A stretch of DNA of 64,000 nucleotides, from positions 55,898,968 through 55,962,967 of the forward strand of contig NC_060257.1 of assembly GCF_921293095.1 (NCBI RefSeq), read 5' to 3'. The stretch comes from Ischnura elegans (lineage: Eukaryota; Arthropoda; Insecta; Odonata; Coenagrionidae). The translations under genes and the position numbers were made by a program. The notes below the pieces were generated by a model. That model had not been told where the DNA came from. It did no database searches and saw only the letters and a list, made by a program, of their open reading frames with translations. How positions within the stretch are numbered: position 1 is the first letter of the stretch; every line of letters begins with the position of its first letter. Below, piece after piece: positions 55,040 to 64,000 of this stretch.

Positions 55040-56205
55040 ACATGTTATATTATTAGCATACATGCATCCTCAGGGCTAAGGTTGATTGAAACAAAGTACG
55101 GTGTTTACGTTCAAATGTATGCTTGCACCCGTGAAAATTCGCAATCTTTTATGTATTTCTAAAATAAGATGAAATGAAATAAGATGTAAGAAAATCGCTT
55201 TTTCCAAAAACAGTATAAAATGCACTAAAAGTTATAAACGGTGGGTGCTGATTGGTTTTAATACAAATGAATGTGGTAGTGCCTGATAGGTGAGTAAGGA
55301 TTGGCACGCAATATAGATATCGGAAACCTAATCAGCAGCCACAATTTATTCTCCGAGTGATGAAAAGCTCTTTTTTTTTAATTCATTTTATGCTGTTTTT
55401 GGAAAAATCGCGTTTTTTTTCATTTTCTTTTGTTTTATTTTCATTTGCTACTATTTATTGGTGAATCATGTAATCGATTGACCCATAGCCGTTAAAGAAA
55501 TTCACACCAAAATAATTATAACTTACGCCATCAATTTGAGAAAAATTAAAGATATTTTTCCACAAGGAAATTTGGTTAATTTGTGCACAATGGAACATTA
55601 TTTCAAATGGATGATTTTGAAATTTGTATTGTCACCAGAATCAAGAAATTGTGCATAACTCCAACCCAATCCGACAATGGGAAGTGGGTTAAAATTCGAT
55701 TACAATATTTCGTCGATGAAACTGACGAAACAAGTTACGAAAAAGCGTTTAATTAGATTATATTTTGTGGATTGAATTTTTAAAACAATTCCACTTCTAA
55801 CTTTCCAAGCTATGTTTAATGAGGTTTTGGTCATTAAAAACTAATCAGAGATAGCTGTTCCGGAAAGCAATGGGAAAAAAATAATTTTCGAATGTCTAAA
55901 ATTTGAACAATTATAAGAAAACAGAGTAAGAGTACAGAAAATTTATTCATTTTGAAGCGAATCCTTATCACAGATTTAGTTAAAAATATTACTATTGGCT
56001 TAAATCCCATTAAAGCAGACTAGTAATTTTAAATGTAATTTAATTTTGCACTAATAAAAAGGTAGATTAAAATGGTAACTGCAAACATTTTTAATATCGT
56101 ATCTATCTCATAGACCAACAATATTTATTTCAATAAATTATTTATCTGTTTCAACAACTACTTCTACTACCATATTTATCTCTGTCGTCTTTATCTCTCG
56201 ATTTG
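55040..56205. other. AT-rich DNA upstream of the CRAL-TRIO gene exon
   Basis: No promoter could be placed. Because the exon at 56212 is preceded by a good 3' splice site, this stretch is probably intron, with an untranslated first exon further upstream or out of view. Confidence 0.4.
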
Positions 56206-56211
56206 TGTCAG

Positions 56212-56328
56212 GAATGCCACCCGTTGAGAACCATTCCGCCAATGGCGACTCCAAGGCGGAGATGGAGGAGGACGAAAGCATGCTGAGGGAATGGCTGCAG
56301 AGACAATCACATCTACCCACCGAAGTTG
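56212..56328 (+). CDS. CRAL-TRIO lipid-binding protein gene, first coding exon
   Basis: The acceptor (pyrimidine-rich tract ending TTTGTGTCAG, 56211) opens an exon with ATG at 56214. It encodes MPPVENHSANGDSKAEMEED followed by ESMLREWLQRQSHLPTEV. The second part is the N-terminal helix of CRAL-TRIO proteins (family pattern L-x-E-W-x-x-x-Q-x-H-L-P). These proteins carry lipophilic ligands such as tocopherol, retinal or phosphoinositides in the cytosol. The donor at 56329 (GTACGA) leaves phase 1, and joining to the next exon makes GAC (Asp). An ATG at 56205 lies in the intron. If an upstream coding exon exists the true start could be earlier. The paralogue cannot be named. Confidence 0.75.
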
Positions 56329-56385
56329 GTACGACTGCTAATGGATTTCTGTGGCATAAAAACAGAATGCCATTTTATCCTTCAT

Positions 56386-57393
56386 CATCATCATCATCAT
56401 CATCACTGGTCAACAATCCTAGGATTGGTTTCACGCAGCTCTCCACTCAGTTCTCCTATCAGCTAATCTTTTCACTCCTACGTATTTCTTCTCTTTCACA
56501 TCTCTCTTTACTTGTTCCATATATTTTGTTCGAGGTCTTCCTTTTCCATTCTTGCCTTCCACTTGTCCTTCGACGATTGTCTTCATCAGGCCATCATGTC
56601 TCAAGATGTGGCCTATAAGGTTGTTCCGTCTTCTTATTAAGGTTTTCATGAGGCTTCTCTTCTCTCCTACCCTTCTTAGGACTTCCTCGTTACTAACTCA
56701 GTCGATCCATTTGATTTTCATCATTCTTCTGTAGCACCACATTTCAAAGGCCTCTATCCTTGCTTTCTCCGCTGCGGTCATTGTCCATGCCTCACTTCCG
56801 TATAGGAGCATACTCCAGATGTAGGTTCTTATAAATTGTTTCTTTACATCCATATTTAAGTTTCCCGCTGTTAGCAGGTCTCTCTTTTGGTGGAAAGCTC
56901 TCTTCGCCTGGGCTATTCTGCTGATAATTTCTTTCTTGCTTCTCCCGTCACTAGTTATCTTGCTTCCCAAATAACAGAATTAGGTACTACTATTACAATT
57001 ATTAAAATTCATATTATGGCTATTCCGTGAAAAAAGAGTCGATAAATAAGGGAGTTTTTCGTAAATAAGTAATTTTCTTCACATTATATCCAACAAATAT
57101 TGAAAATCCACATTCGAAAGATGATATAATTTGTTATTGATTTGATATGAAAATTGAATACTTCTGTGTTAAGCCTGAATCACACGATCATTTTTTTTTC
57201 GTCGCGAAAGTGATCACTATCGAGATCACTTTTCCCGTCGCGAAAAGCAATCGCTCCAGTGATCATGTTTCTGAATCACACGGTCCCTCCCGCCGTCGCT
57301 TTTCGCATCATTTCCAATATCACAGCTCGTTGTCATAGGACCCACATCACGAAATTATATAGCGTGTTTGTTTATAGCTTCCCAAATAACAGA
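56386..57393 (-). mobile_element. Retrocopy of the 46-kb LINE plus its upstream flank (5' transduction)
   Basis: A 1008-bp insertion with an exact 14-bp duplication ATTTTATCCTTCAT (56372-56385 and 57394-57407). It lies 43 bp inside the intron after the first CRAL-TRIO coding exon. It matches 46160-47146 at roughly 98-99 percent by eye: the RTE-like tail, then the source locus's own target duplication TAGGTACTACTATT (56981-56994), then its genomic flank and the first about 200 bp of the family C MITE. The last 18 bp (57376-57393) repeat the LINE's truncated 5' edge. The reverse transcriptase frame is broken by a premature stop at about 56698-56700. Confidence 0.92.
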
Positions 57394-57409
57394 ATTTTAT
57401 CCTTCATAG

Positions 57410-58190
57410 AAATGTGAATTTTAGTTTTCAATTTCCCGCGGGAGAAAGAGACTTTTACACTTAATATTACTCTGGTGAATTATTCCCTTCATACCTCCTC
57501 GATGAAGTTATAAAAAGATTCCCCTGAGTTATTAAGTCTAGGTGATAAAGTGTATAATTTCTTTAGAAGTCATTCAAATAGTTTAGAGAGGAAAGGACAG
57601 TACGCTGAAGTAGTAAAAACTTAATTTTTATTTAAAAATTTGTTTCATTTAATCGTGACTATAAGGTTTATGAAGAAACTTGAACATTTCTAAATGCCAT
57701 TGACGTACTAAAAGGGAATTTAAAATCAAATTATATGCCCAAATTTTTAAATTTTTTTATTGGGGTATTTTAGACCCGATGCGGCACGTGTTAACAACAA
57801 CGTAATACAAATTAATTGATGTTTATATTCTCGATATTCTATATTCGATATTTTGGACTCAATATCGACATCGAACAATATTTCTGCTGTTTTCACGTAT
57901 GATAGAATAAAAATGGAATACAGCTCGTCTAATAATAGTGTTTCACGAAATATCCAGCTATATATAAATGTAACTGATATTTAGCTCCAATATCAGGAAC
58001 GATATTTGAAATCCGCGCCTCGATATTGATATCAGACAGATAAAACTTTCAGGTCCGATATTTAATATCGATGTTTTTAGTCTTTTCGATACTCGATACA
58101 TCATCAGCACTGCGCTCTTCCGTAGCCTAATAGGCAACACACATACATGTGCACCTACTATGACTATATACTCTGTGTTTCATAAAGTGG
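57410..58190. other. CRAL-TRIO gene intron, AT-rich
   Basis: Sequence rich in GATATT/AATATC-type motifs at about 57820-58090 (repeated CGATATT), otherwise unremarkable. Confidence 0.4.
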
Positions 58191-58192
58191 GA

Positions 58193-58748
58193 AGGGAGAC
58201 AATTTTAAGCACTTAAAAAAAATGGGTTCGCAGCTCCTTTATAGTTACTGAGCTATGGCAACGCAAACATTTTTTGGGTGCATTTGGCGGTTACCATGAA
58301 ACTTTTTCTTGAAGTTACCATGAAGTTTTTCTTGGTTATCCAGCCTTATCGACATTTTATTTAACGCTCTGGATTTTTAAGGGCATTAAAAAAATTAAGG
58401 CTGGACGAAAATATGCGAATATAATTGTCTGAATCAATTACTCTCAAAATGGGTGAAATTGCGTAATTGCTCGCTCAAAGCTGTCGTTTAATTAAGCTCA
58501 ATTATTAATTGTTTCAAACATAATTATAATCGCACATTTTAGTCCAACTTTTATTATTTATTGTCCTTAAAAATCCAGAGTATTATATAGATGGTTGAAA
58601 TGGCCGGACACCCAAATCAAACCGTTTCCATGGCAACCGCAAAGCAGAAATGTTTGCGTTTGCCAAAAAATGTTTGCGTTGTCATACCTCAGTAACTAAG
58701 GAGTTGCGACCCCATGCTTAAGGACAAGTGCTGAAAACTATCTCCCCC
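58193..58748. mobile_element. Fold-back element in the CRAL-TRIO gene intron
   Basis: Long inverse arms: outer pairs such as AGTTACTGAGCTATGGCAAC against GTTGTCATACCTCAGTAACT, and inner pairs CTCTGGATTTTTAAGGGCA against the inverse of TGTCCTTAAAAATCCAGAG. The arms total about 250 bp each with gaps. A one-arm relative lies at about 42246-42375. There is no coding frame. Confidence 0.8.
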
Positions 58749-58987
58749 AACAACTCGTGCAGCTTCACAGATTCCTCCTGAAACGTCCAATATTATCGAA
58801 CGTGACGTAAGAAAAACGATCGTGATGCCCAGAATCCGTTTAATCCCCTACATAATTTGTAATTGATGTGCTTATAAAAGATTACACTTCGATAATTACG
58901 ATATCGGGTCTGATTGAACCATCCCATTAAACCGTCAAACAACAATGAATCCATTACCATTGCATGTATATTTTTCTTTAATTTCAG

Positions 58988-59147
58988 ACAGCGCCCTCCT
59001 TCGGCAAATGCTATGCAGATGCGGGGGCAGTGTGGAGAGGGCCAAGTCACGCCTCGAATCCTTCTTTTGTCTCAGAACGGCCATCAGCGAGGTCTTTTCC
59101 AAAAGGGACCCAACGGTGCCCGAAGTACAACAAGCGCGAAAAACAAT
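58988..59147 (+). CDS. CRAL-TRIO gene, second coding exon
   Basis: A 160-bp exon between the acceptor TTTCTTTAATTTCAG and the donor AT|GTAAGT. It encodes (D)SALLRQMLCRCGGSVERAK followed by SRLESFFCLRTAISEVFSKR and DPTVPEVQQARKT. This is the CRAL-TRIO N-terminal helical bundle: the family pattern LLRFLRGCKFSxExxKxxL then xxxxLRxxxPExFxNRDP is recognisable. The usual F-L-R triad is replaced by Q-M-L-C-R, a divergence worth noting. It enters in phase 1 and leaves in phase 2 (AT|G). Both junctions fit the flanking exons. Confidence 0.85.
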
Positions 59148-59149
59148 GT

Positions 59150-60030
59150 AAGTATTTTATTCAAATCGTAGACGCCATCTTGCATAAAATATTGAACACA
59201 ATACTCTCAAACACAAGAGTTTGAAGTTAATTAACAAAGTAACTATCGGCTGTTCAAACCAAAACTGTTACTATATTAATTATTACCAAGTTTCTTAACA
59301 TATTCTGCGTCGTACAAGGTAGTATACCTTATAAGTTAACTGGAATATTCAGCGTTACTTTTCACAGCGTTCACGGTTTCATTTATAAGAACTTCGGACA
59401 ATGATGTAGTTGCAAAGGCTGAGATGAGCATTGCAAAGATGAATTAATAATTTCCAAATTATTGCGTGATTCCAAAATGAGCAAGCAATTTTGTCTATTA
59501 TATTTTTTCATTGTATTTATAAGACTGATAATATTTTCTGCGCTTACTTGGCTAATCTCTGGGGTAAAAAATCTACCCTAAATCAAAAAATCTAAACAAA
59601 ACACTGCACGGTCAAAAAAGTCACATCAGGAACGAAAATTTGCCAATTTTACGGCTGAACGACACGACTTCCTATGGAAAGTAGTTTTATCTCTATTAGC
59701 ACGAACATTCAATCAAAGCATGAAGAAGGACAATGGAAGTCAAGCTATTGTAATCGACTTTATTGACGATGATGATGAATTGTCGGGAGATAATAGAAGT
59801 ACCCACCTCATAAAACAAATCAACATTTTTTGTTTACATTTCAGTTGCTCCAGAATCTGTTTATTGACCACTTCCAACCTTCCGATGTTTAAATCGCCAT
59901 TTCTACCTTGATCCTGGGAACCTAAAATCCAGAATCATAAATTTAAAATCCCCAGATCGAAAAAATACAGACAACATTGATAGGGAGAGATACAGACTTC
60001 CCGCTGTTTTATTACTTAGATAAAAACTTT
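59150..60030. other. CRAL-TRIO gene intron, nothing recognised
   Basis: AT-rich intron. A + frame at 59720-59911 has no motif. Confidence 0.4.
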
Positions 60031-60033
60031 TTT

Positions 60034-60190
60034 CGTCGCATTACGAGTTTCATAATCAGTTTTGATGCATTTATTGTACATAATAAAATCGAATCCAATG
60101 TCAAAAACTTTCGTCGTATTATGAGTTTCATCATCAGTTCTGATACATTTATTGTTCCTGATAAAATTGCATCCATTGTACATGATAAAA
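60034..60190. repeat. Two-copy 78-bp tandem duplication
   Basis: The landmarks TTACGAGTTTCATAATCAG (60041) and TTATGAGTTTCATCATCAG (60119) are 78 bp apart. The rest of the unit (CATTTATTGTACATAATAAAA) also repeats with moderate divergence. It keeps frames open on both strands, which explains the spurious ORFs there. Confidence 0.8.
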
Positions 60191-60275
60191 GGTTTTCGAC
60201 CATGTGCATTTCCACAATCTCCTACCGTTCAATACTGGTTGTGATGATGGAAACATACAATAATGGCTAAGTATT

Positions 60276-60635
60276 ATTAATACCCTATCAAACGAAGGAA
60301 ACTCTCTTACCAAAGACAATTTTAATAGGTGATTGTTAAGGGATGTTTCCCGGAGCTCTGTTCCTCATGTATACACTGGTAATCTCAGATGATATAAAAC
60401 TCCTATATACTCGTATAGCATCTAGGTCCCTGTGACGTCACGTGGAGTGGCATCGCATCGGTGCCAATCTGGCCTTATTCAAATGAGGTTAAAATTGACC
60501 ATTGACATTCGTCTAAACAGGTATTTCTAAAAATCAAATAAATTGTAAACATATTATGAATGCACCAAAGGTGATTAACGAATCGCAATCAATACCTTTC
60601 GTTTTCTTTGATGAAGGAAATTACCCTATTTGGCT
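60276..60635. mobile_element. Family D-related MITE (outer half of the fold-back)
   Basis: It matches 39340-39688: CCTATCAAACGAAGGAAACT, GTCCCTGTGACGTCACGTG, GGTTAAAATTGACCATTG and TTTCTTTGATGAAGGAAA. It carries only the outer arm part, so this segment can exist apart from the 1.4-kb fold-back. Confidence 0.78.
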
Positions 60636-60639
60636 AGTT

Positions 60640-61190
60640 TAACATGTGTTAAATGCAAAATTTTGATATTAGGCAAGGATATACTCACATGTTCTACAAA
60701 GGACTTTTTTGAATTTACTTGCCACAATTGAAATATCTCAGGTTTTAGTTTGTGGCATAATTTTTGACCAATTCTTACAACTCTATCAGATGGCCTCTAC
60801 TCATGACCAGTTGCAGTGAACAACCATCTATGACTTTCTTCCTGTTTAAGACCTTTCCGCAAGTCAAATATCTTAAATCCGTTTTTTTTTATTAGCAGCT
60901 GACTTTATTAAAATATGTATGATTTATTTCTCCATATGATATCTTTTTACACTATTATTCTTTTATATGATTCATCTTAAGAAAAGCATGTGCAGTGTCA
61001 TGTGAGAAATCATCTGAAGTCCCTGCATACCTTAGTATATTCCATACAGGTATATATTGATATCTGTACTTTTTGCCAGCGATAGGGTTGTTCTTAATCT
61101 GGAAGAATCACGCTCCAATTCTCGGAAAAGTCAAAATGAAACATCAATGCCACACCAATTAGTGTAACCAACTTCTCTTTTTGAATAGCT
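60640..61190. other. CRAL-TRIO gene intron, nothing recognised
   Basis: No feature was recognised. Confidence 0.35.
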
Positions 61191-61197
61191 TCCCTTT

Positions 61198-62323
61198 CTA
61201 TTTTACGGATATAGTGGTGATACTCACATTTCTTGGTTCAATCCTAAACTTTAGCAATGAATTTGTCTGAATGAATTTTTTGTCTGAATGATTCTCAATG
61301 GCAGTGAACACATCTTGCTGATTAAGAGTTACACAAGAACAATCTTTATCATCATCCAAGTAAATGAGAGCACAATATTGATTGAGCACTATGAGGAAGA
61401 GGATCCCAACAGTATACATCAGCATTGGCCCATATTCCTAGTTGATTTTTAGCTTAGCATGATATGTCAATTGTATGTTTGGTTGAAACTGGAAAAGTAG
61501 CCATATTATGTTGTTTAGATTAACTTGTGGAAAAGAATGATAAAATTTGGACATGGTCACTCATAGACATTTCACTCTCTCTTCTTCAAAAGCTGCTGAG
61601 ACATTATTTTACCATGAGGTACATATTTGACATTTATCACTTTCATTAAGTATGTTAATTCTTGCCTAATATTAAACTTGCATTTTACACATGTTAACAA
61701 GCTCAATTTAGACAAAATAATAATTAGGTGAAAGGAGCACCTGTACATGGCATCAACATTTTCATGTCTTGGTAGTTAATAGACACGGGAAAACTATAGC
61801 TCTCTCTGTAATCCACACAATCAAAGAGGCTGTGACATGACTTCATCGTGTGCTTCCGAAAAACCTGGTGAATTTCTAAAATCACTGCAGTGTGTTTAGA
61901 AGAGAATGGCATTAGTGTCTTGCTTATACATTCACAAGGTCCATCGAATTGTTCCACATGGCCCAAAGTAGAAGACTTATGTAAAGTGCCATTGAAAAAT
62001 ACTCTGTGCAAATTGCGACTCATTCACCGTTTCCAGCCAGTAGCAGTGGGTGTTTGCACACATTGGATGCCATGGAAGTAAACAAGATTGAACTTGCTTT
62101 CACTCAATAGATGTAACCAATCATTCAGATATGAACTTTTCACTGTTATGAATGCTAAGTAGAATGAAACGTCATTTTTTATCCCCTTGAAGGTATGCAA
62201 TCTTGGTGTAAAAGAGTCGAAAACATGCCTAACTTTGATATGCCTTAAAACAAAAAGTATAAAAATACTACCTTTTTTTATTTTTTTAATTGAAAGCAGA
62301 ACATTTAAACTACCCCCTGACAA
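61198..62323 (-). pseudogene. Unknown antisense open region, possibly a decayed gene or transposon
   Basis: Three minus-strand frames lie in the CRAL-TRIO intron. The frames at 62024-62323 and 61724-62023 are the same reading frame, separated by one TGA (62024-62026). Together they give about 200 residues of protein-like composition, with several Cys and His in the second half. A third frame (61198-61425) starts with a hydrophobic stretch (MLMYTVGILFLIVLNQYCAL) and continues acidic and Cys-containing. I recognise no family. The GC content is a little higher than the flanks. It could be a disrupted host-like gene, a transposase relic or chance. Confidence 0.3.
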
Positions 62324-62329
62324 ATTTTA

Positions 62330-63310
62330 AAGAAAATAAAAGGTGGCCTTTTTTAGTAATAAATTGTTAAATAATGACTAATTTTTATTGTTTAAACAAG
62401 TCCTTTTTGTTTATTATTGCTTCAAATGACTTTCAAGTTATGCCATAATGTGCATAAATGATTTCTCTTCAAAATGAAACAATAACCACTGCATTACAGG
62501 CCATGGTTCCTTAGTAATCAGCATTTATGTGATTTTTCATTTTTAACTCTGAGGCCTGACACTGCAATGTTCAAAGGACGGTAACTTTATGACGGTTCAG
62601 TTCTGAGCTGAGATAAAGGCATCATTATTCATCATAAGGATACAGCTTTCACATATATAAATTTCAGAGAAATCGGTGATGGTCACCTGACACCCCTCTG
62701 CCTGATTTGAGATGAAATCCCCCATCTGTTCATTTGCACTAACTGTTCTTACTAACAAATTTTTAGCTGGGTAATACCATAAGGACAGGGGTGAGACACC
62801 TATAGGTACCTAAAAGGACCATTATGTCATTTTGACAGGATTCACGTATTGTAATTATGGACCACTTTCTGAAAACACTGAGAAATAAATTCGAGAAGTA
62901 TTACATTTAGCTCCATTTAAATTTTTTTGGGATCAACTTGCAACGATTTATTTCATGTCAATGGCGCTTGGTAAACATAATATGGAAGTATTTCATACAA
63001 ATCCTTCAGTTTCGTACTTCCAATTACGGAGAAATAAGTCGTCAAAACTTTTATAGTGCCAAGGGTGAAGAAAACGAGTGGATTTTCTTCATGCTAGCAG
63101 GATAAATGATAGATAAAAATGCTGAAGCGTAACTGAAAGATATTAAGCGTAGATATATAAAGCAAAAAATATAAAAATTATATCGTGGAGGGAAGAAAAC
63201 TGATTTCTACAAATAAATATGGCAAGGAGGCAATATGACATGTGCTACTGGCCGTTCGGGCAGGTTTCATCGCAGAGAAATAAAATGTAAATGAGTCAAT
63301 TTTCCCCGAA
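62330..63310. other. CRAL-TRIO gene intron, nothing recognised
   Basis: No feature was recognised. Confidence 0.35.
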
Positions 63311-63316
63311 TGGTTC

Positions 63317-63376
63317 AATCTCACGATCGGTTTCATTAACATTATTAAAAATCTATTGAAACCGGTCGTGAGACGT
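63317..63376. repeat. Inverted GAAACCGGTCGTGAGA pair, hammerhead remnant
   Basis: TCTCACGATCGGTTTCATTAA and TTGAAACCGGTCGTGAGAC face each other across about 16 bp. Each resembles the GAAA-stem III-C-stem I part of the Penelope-type hammerheads, but no CUGANGA box or stem II remains. Confidence 0.5.
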
Positions 63377-63720
63377 GAGACGTTGCCATTTGCGGAAAAT
63401 GGCAAACAATCTATTTTATTCGTGTATAAAATGTATCTACGTTTTGCTCCTCAGATGTTGAGAAAGAAGTTACTGCTTCTAAAGCACCGAGTATTATTAT
63501 TTTTCTCGTGTGAGTGTTTCTTTTTGTGTGTTTGTGTTTTAGTGACAGTGCCTCTCTTTAGAACTATTGGCATTATTCATGTATGATATCTTCAAGTTTA
63601 TAATACTTTTTGTAAATCTTAATGGAATTTAACGATTTTTAACCTGAAAACACTCTCTATTGGTACTAGAGCGCATTGTAAACAACCTCATCAATTCATT
63701 TCGTCCATTCTGCGTTTCAG

Positions 63721-63866
63721 GATGTGGACTCCACTTCCGAAAGAGACCCCACAGGGTAACACCGTCTACGTGTTTCGCCTGAGCGACCAGGATTCCGCGA
63801 ACTTCTCACTGCAAGGGATCCTCCGAGCGGCGCACATGGAGATGGACGAACTGATGAGGAAGAGAG
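63721..63866 (+). CDS. CRAL-TRIO gene, third coding exon (gene continues beyond the window)
   Basis: The acceptor TTCTGCGTTTCAG (63720) and donor AGAG|GTAATG enclose 146 bp. The first base completes ATG, so translation continues as MWTPLPKETPQGNTVYVFRL followed by SDQDSANFSLQGILRAAHME and MDELMRKR. This corresponds to the start of the CRAL-TRIO ligand-binding domain (family pattern LP...G..V.V.R.G..D......D......M.MD.L...). It ends in phase 1. The rest of the lipid-binding pocket lies to the right of the window. Confidence 0.85.
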
Positions 63867-64000
63867 GTAATGTGCAGATATCTGCCGCGCTATGACCAAG
63901 GCTTTGATTCTTTCCGGGCGTATCTACGTCTACATAATACCCTGCAAGCCTCCTCCTAAAAAGGGGTTGTTAGGACACCAGCCGTTTACAGCTATAAATA
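63867..64000. other. Next intron of the CRAL-TRIO gene, cut by the window edge
   Basis: Begins with the donor GTAATG. No acceptor is seen before the end. Confidence 0.7.

Noticed and set aside
60012-60270. Open frames on both strands
   Set aside because: They are explained by the 78-bp (26-codon) tandem duplication that lacks stops.
62024-62026. TGA as a selenocysteine codon
   Set aside because: The flanking protein is of no known family, I see no SECIS-like structure, and the TGA is followed at once by ATG. Simple decay or chance is likelier.

Overview
This window looks like animal nuclear DNA, most likely from an arthropod with a large, AT-rich, transposon-dense genome (probably an insect; I would not name an order). 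The reasons are spliced genes with GT/AG introns of 2.6 to 4.6 kb, dense hAT-, PIF/Harbinger- and piggyBac-like MITEs, RTE-, CR1/L2- and Jockey-like LINE fragments, a Penelope-like element, tRNA-derived SINEs, and no operon, Shine-Dalgarno or compact gene layout.

Two host genes can be supported, both on the + strand. (1) A complete three-exon gene (20020-20289, 23550-23771, 27018-29429) encodes a 967-residue secreted protein: signal peptide, divergent MAM-like domain, long Thr/Ser/Pro/Glu mucin-like region with eight full 46-residue repeats plus a partial ninth, and a short charged C-terminal module with the only cysteine of the protein. Both introns are phase 0 and a poly(A) signal lies at 29701. 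(2) The 5' part of a CRAL-TRIO (Sec14-like, alpha-tocopherol-transfer/clavesin-type) lipid-binding protein gene (coding from 56214; exons 56212-56328, 58988-59147 and 63721-63866) runs off the right edge. Its exon phases interlock exactly.

Layout: 1-8 kb is a field of hAT-like MITEs, one holding a piggyBac-like insertion, plus a 155-bp terminal-inverted-repeat element carrying a hammerhead-like motif. 8.4-10.6 kb is a minisatellite with a 428-bp higher-order period. 12.5-13.8 kb has two SINEs and a MITE. 19.0-19.75 kb is a Penelope-like element with a GIY-YIG endonuclease and two hammerhead motifs, just upstream of gene 1. 20-29.4 kb is gene 1, whose introns hold fold-backs, MITEs and a three-level transposon nest. 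30-56 kb is intergenic: RTE relics, a 1.4-kb fold-back element, a 704-bp hAT-like element, a 150-bp satellite, PIF-like MITEs and a nested Jockey-like LINE. 56.2-64 kb is gene 2, whose first mapped intron has received a retrocopy of a segment from 46.2-47.15 kb.

The most interesting signals are: (a) a recurrent class of short inverted-repeat cassettes built around Penelope-type hammerhead motifs, about seven loci in 64 kb; (b) a directional 5'-transduction event, in which a truncated RTE copy plus 395 bp of upstream flank, including part of a PIF-like MITE, was retrotransposed about 10 kb away with a fresh target-site duplication; (c) the cysteine-poor MAM-mucin gene with near-identical coding repeats. 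All family names come from motifs read by eye; no database search was possible.
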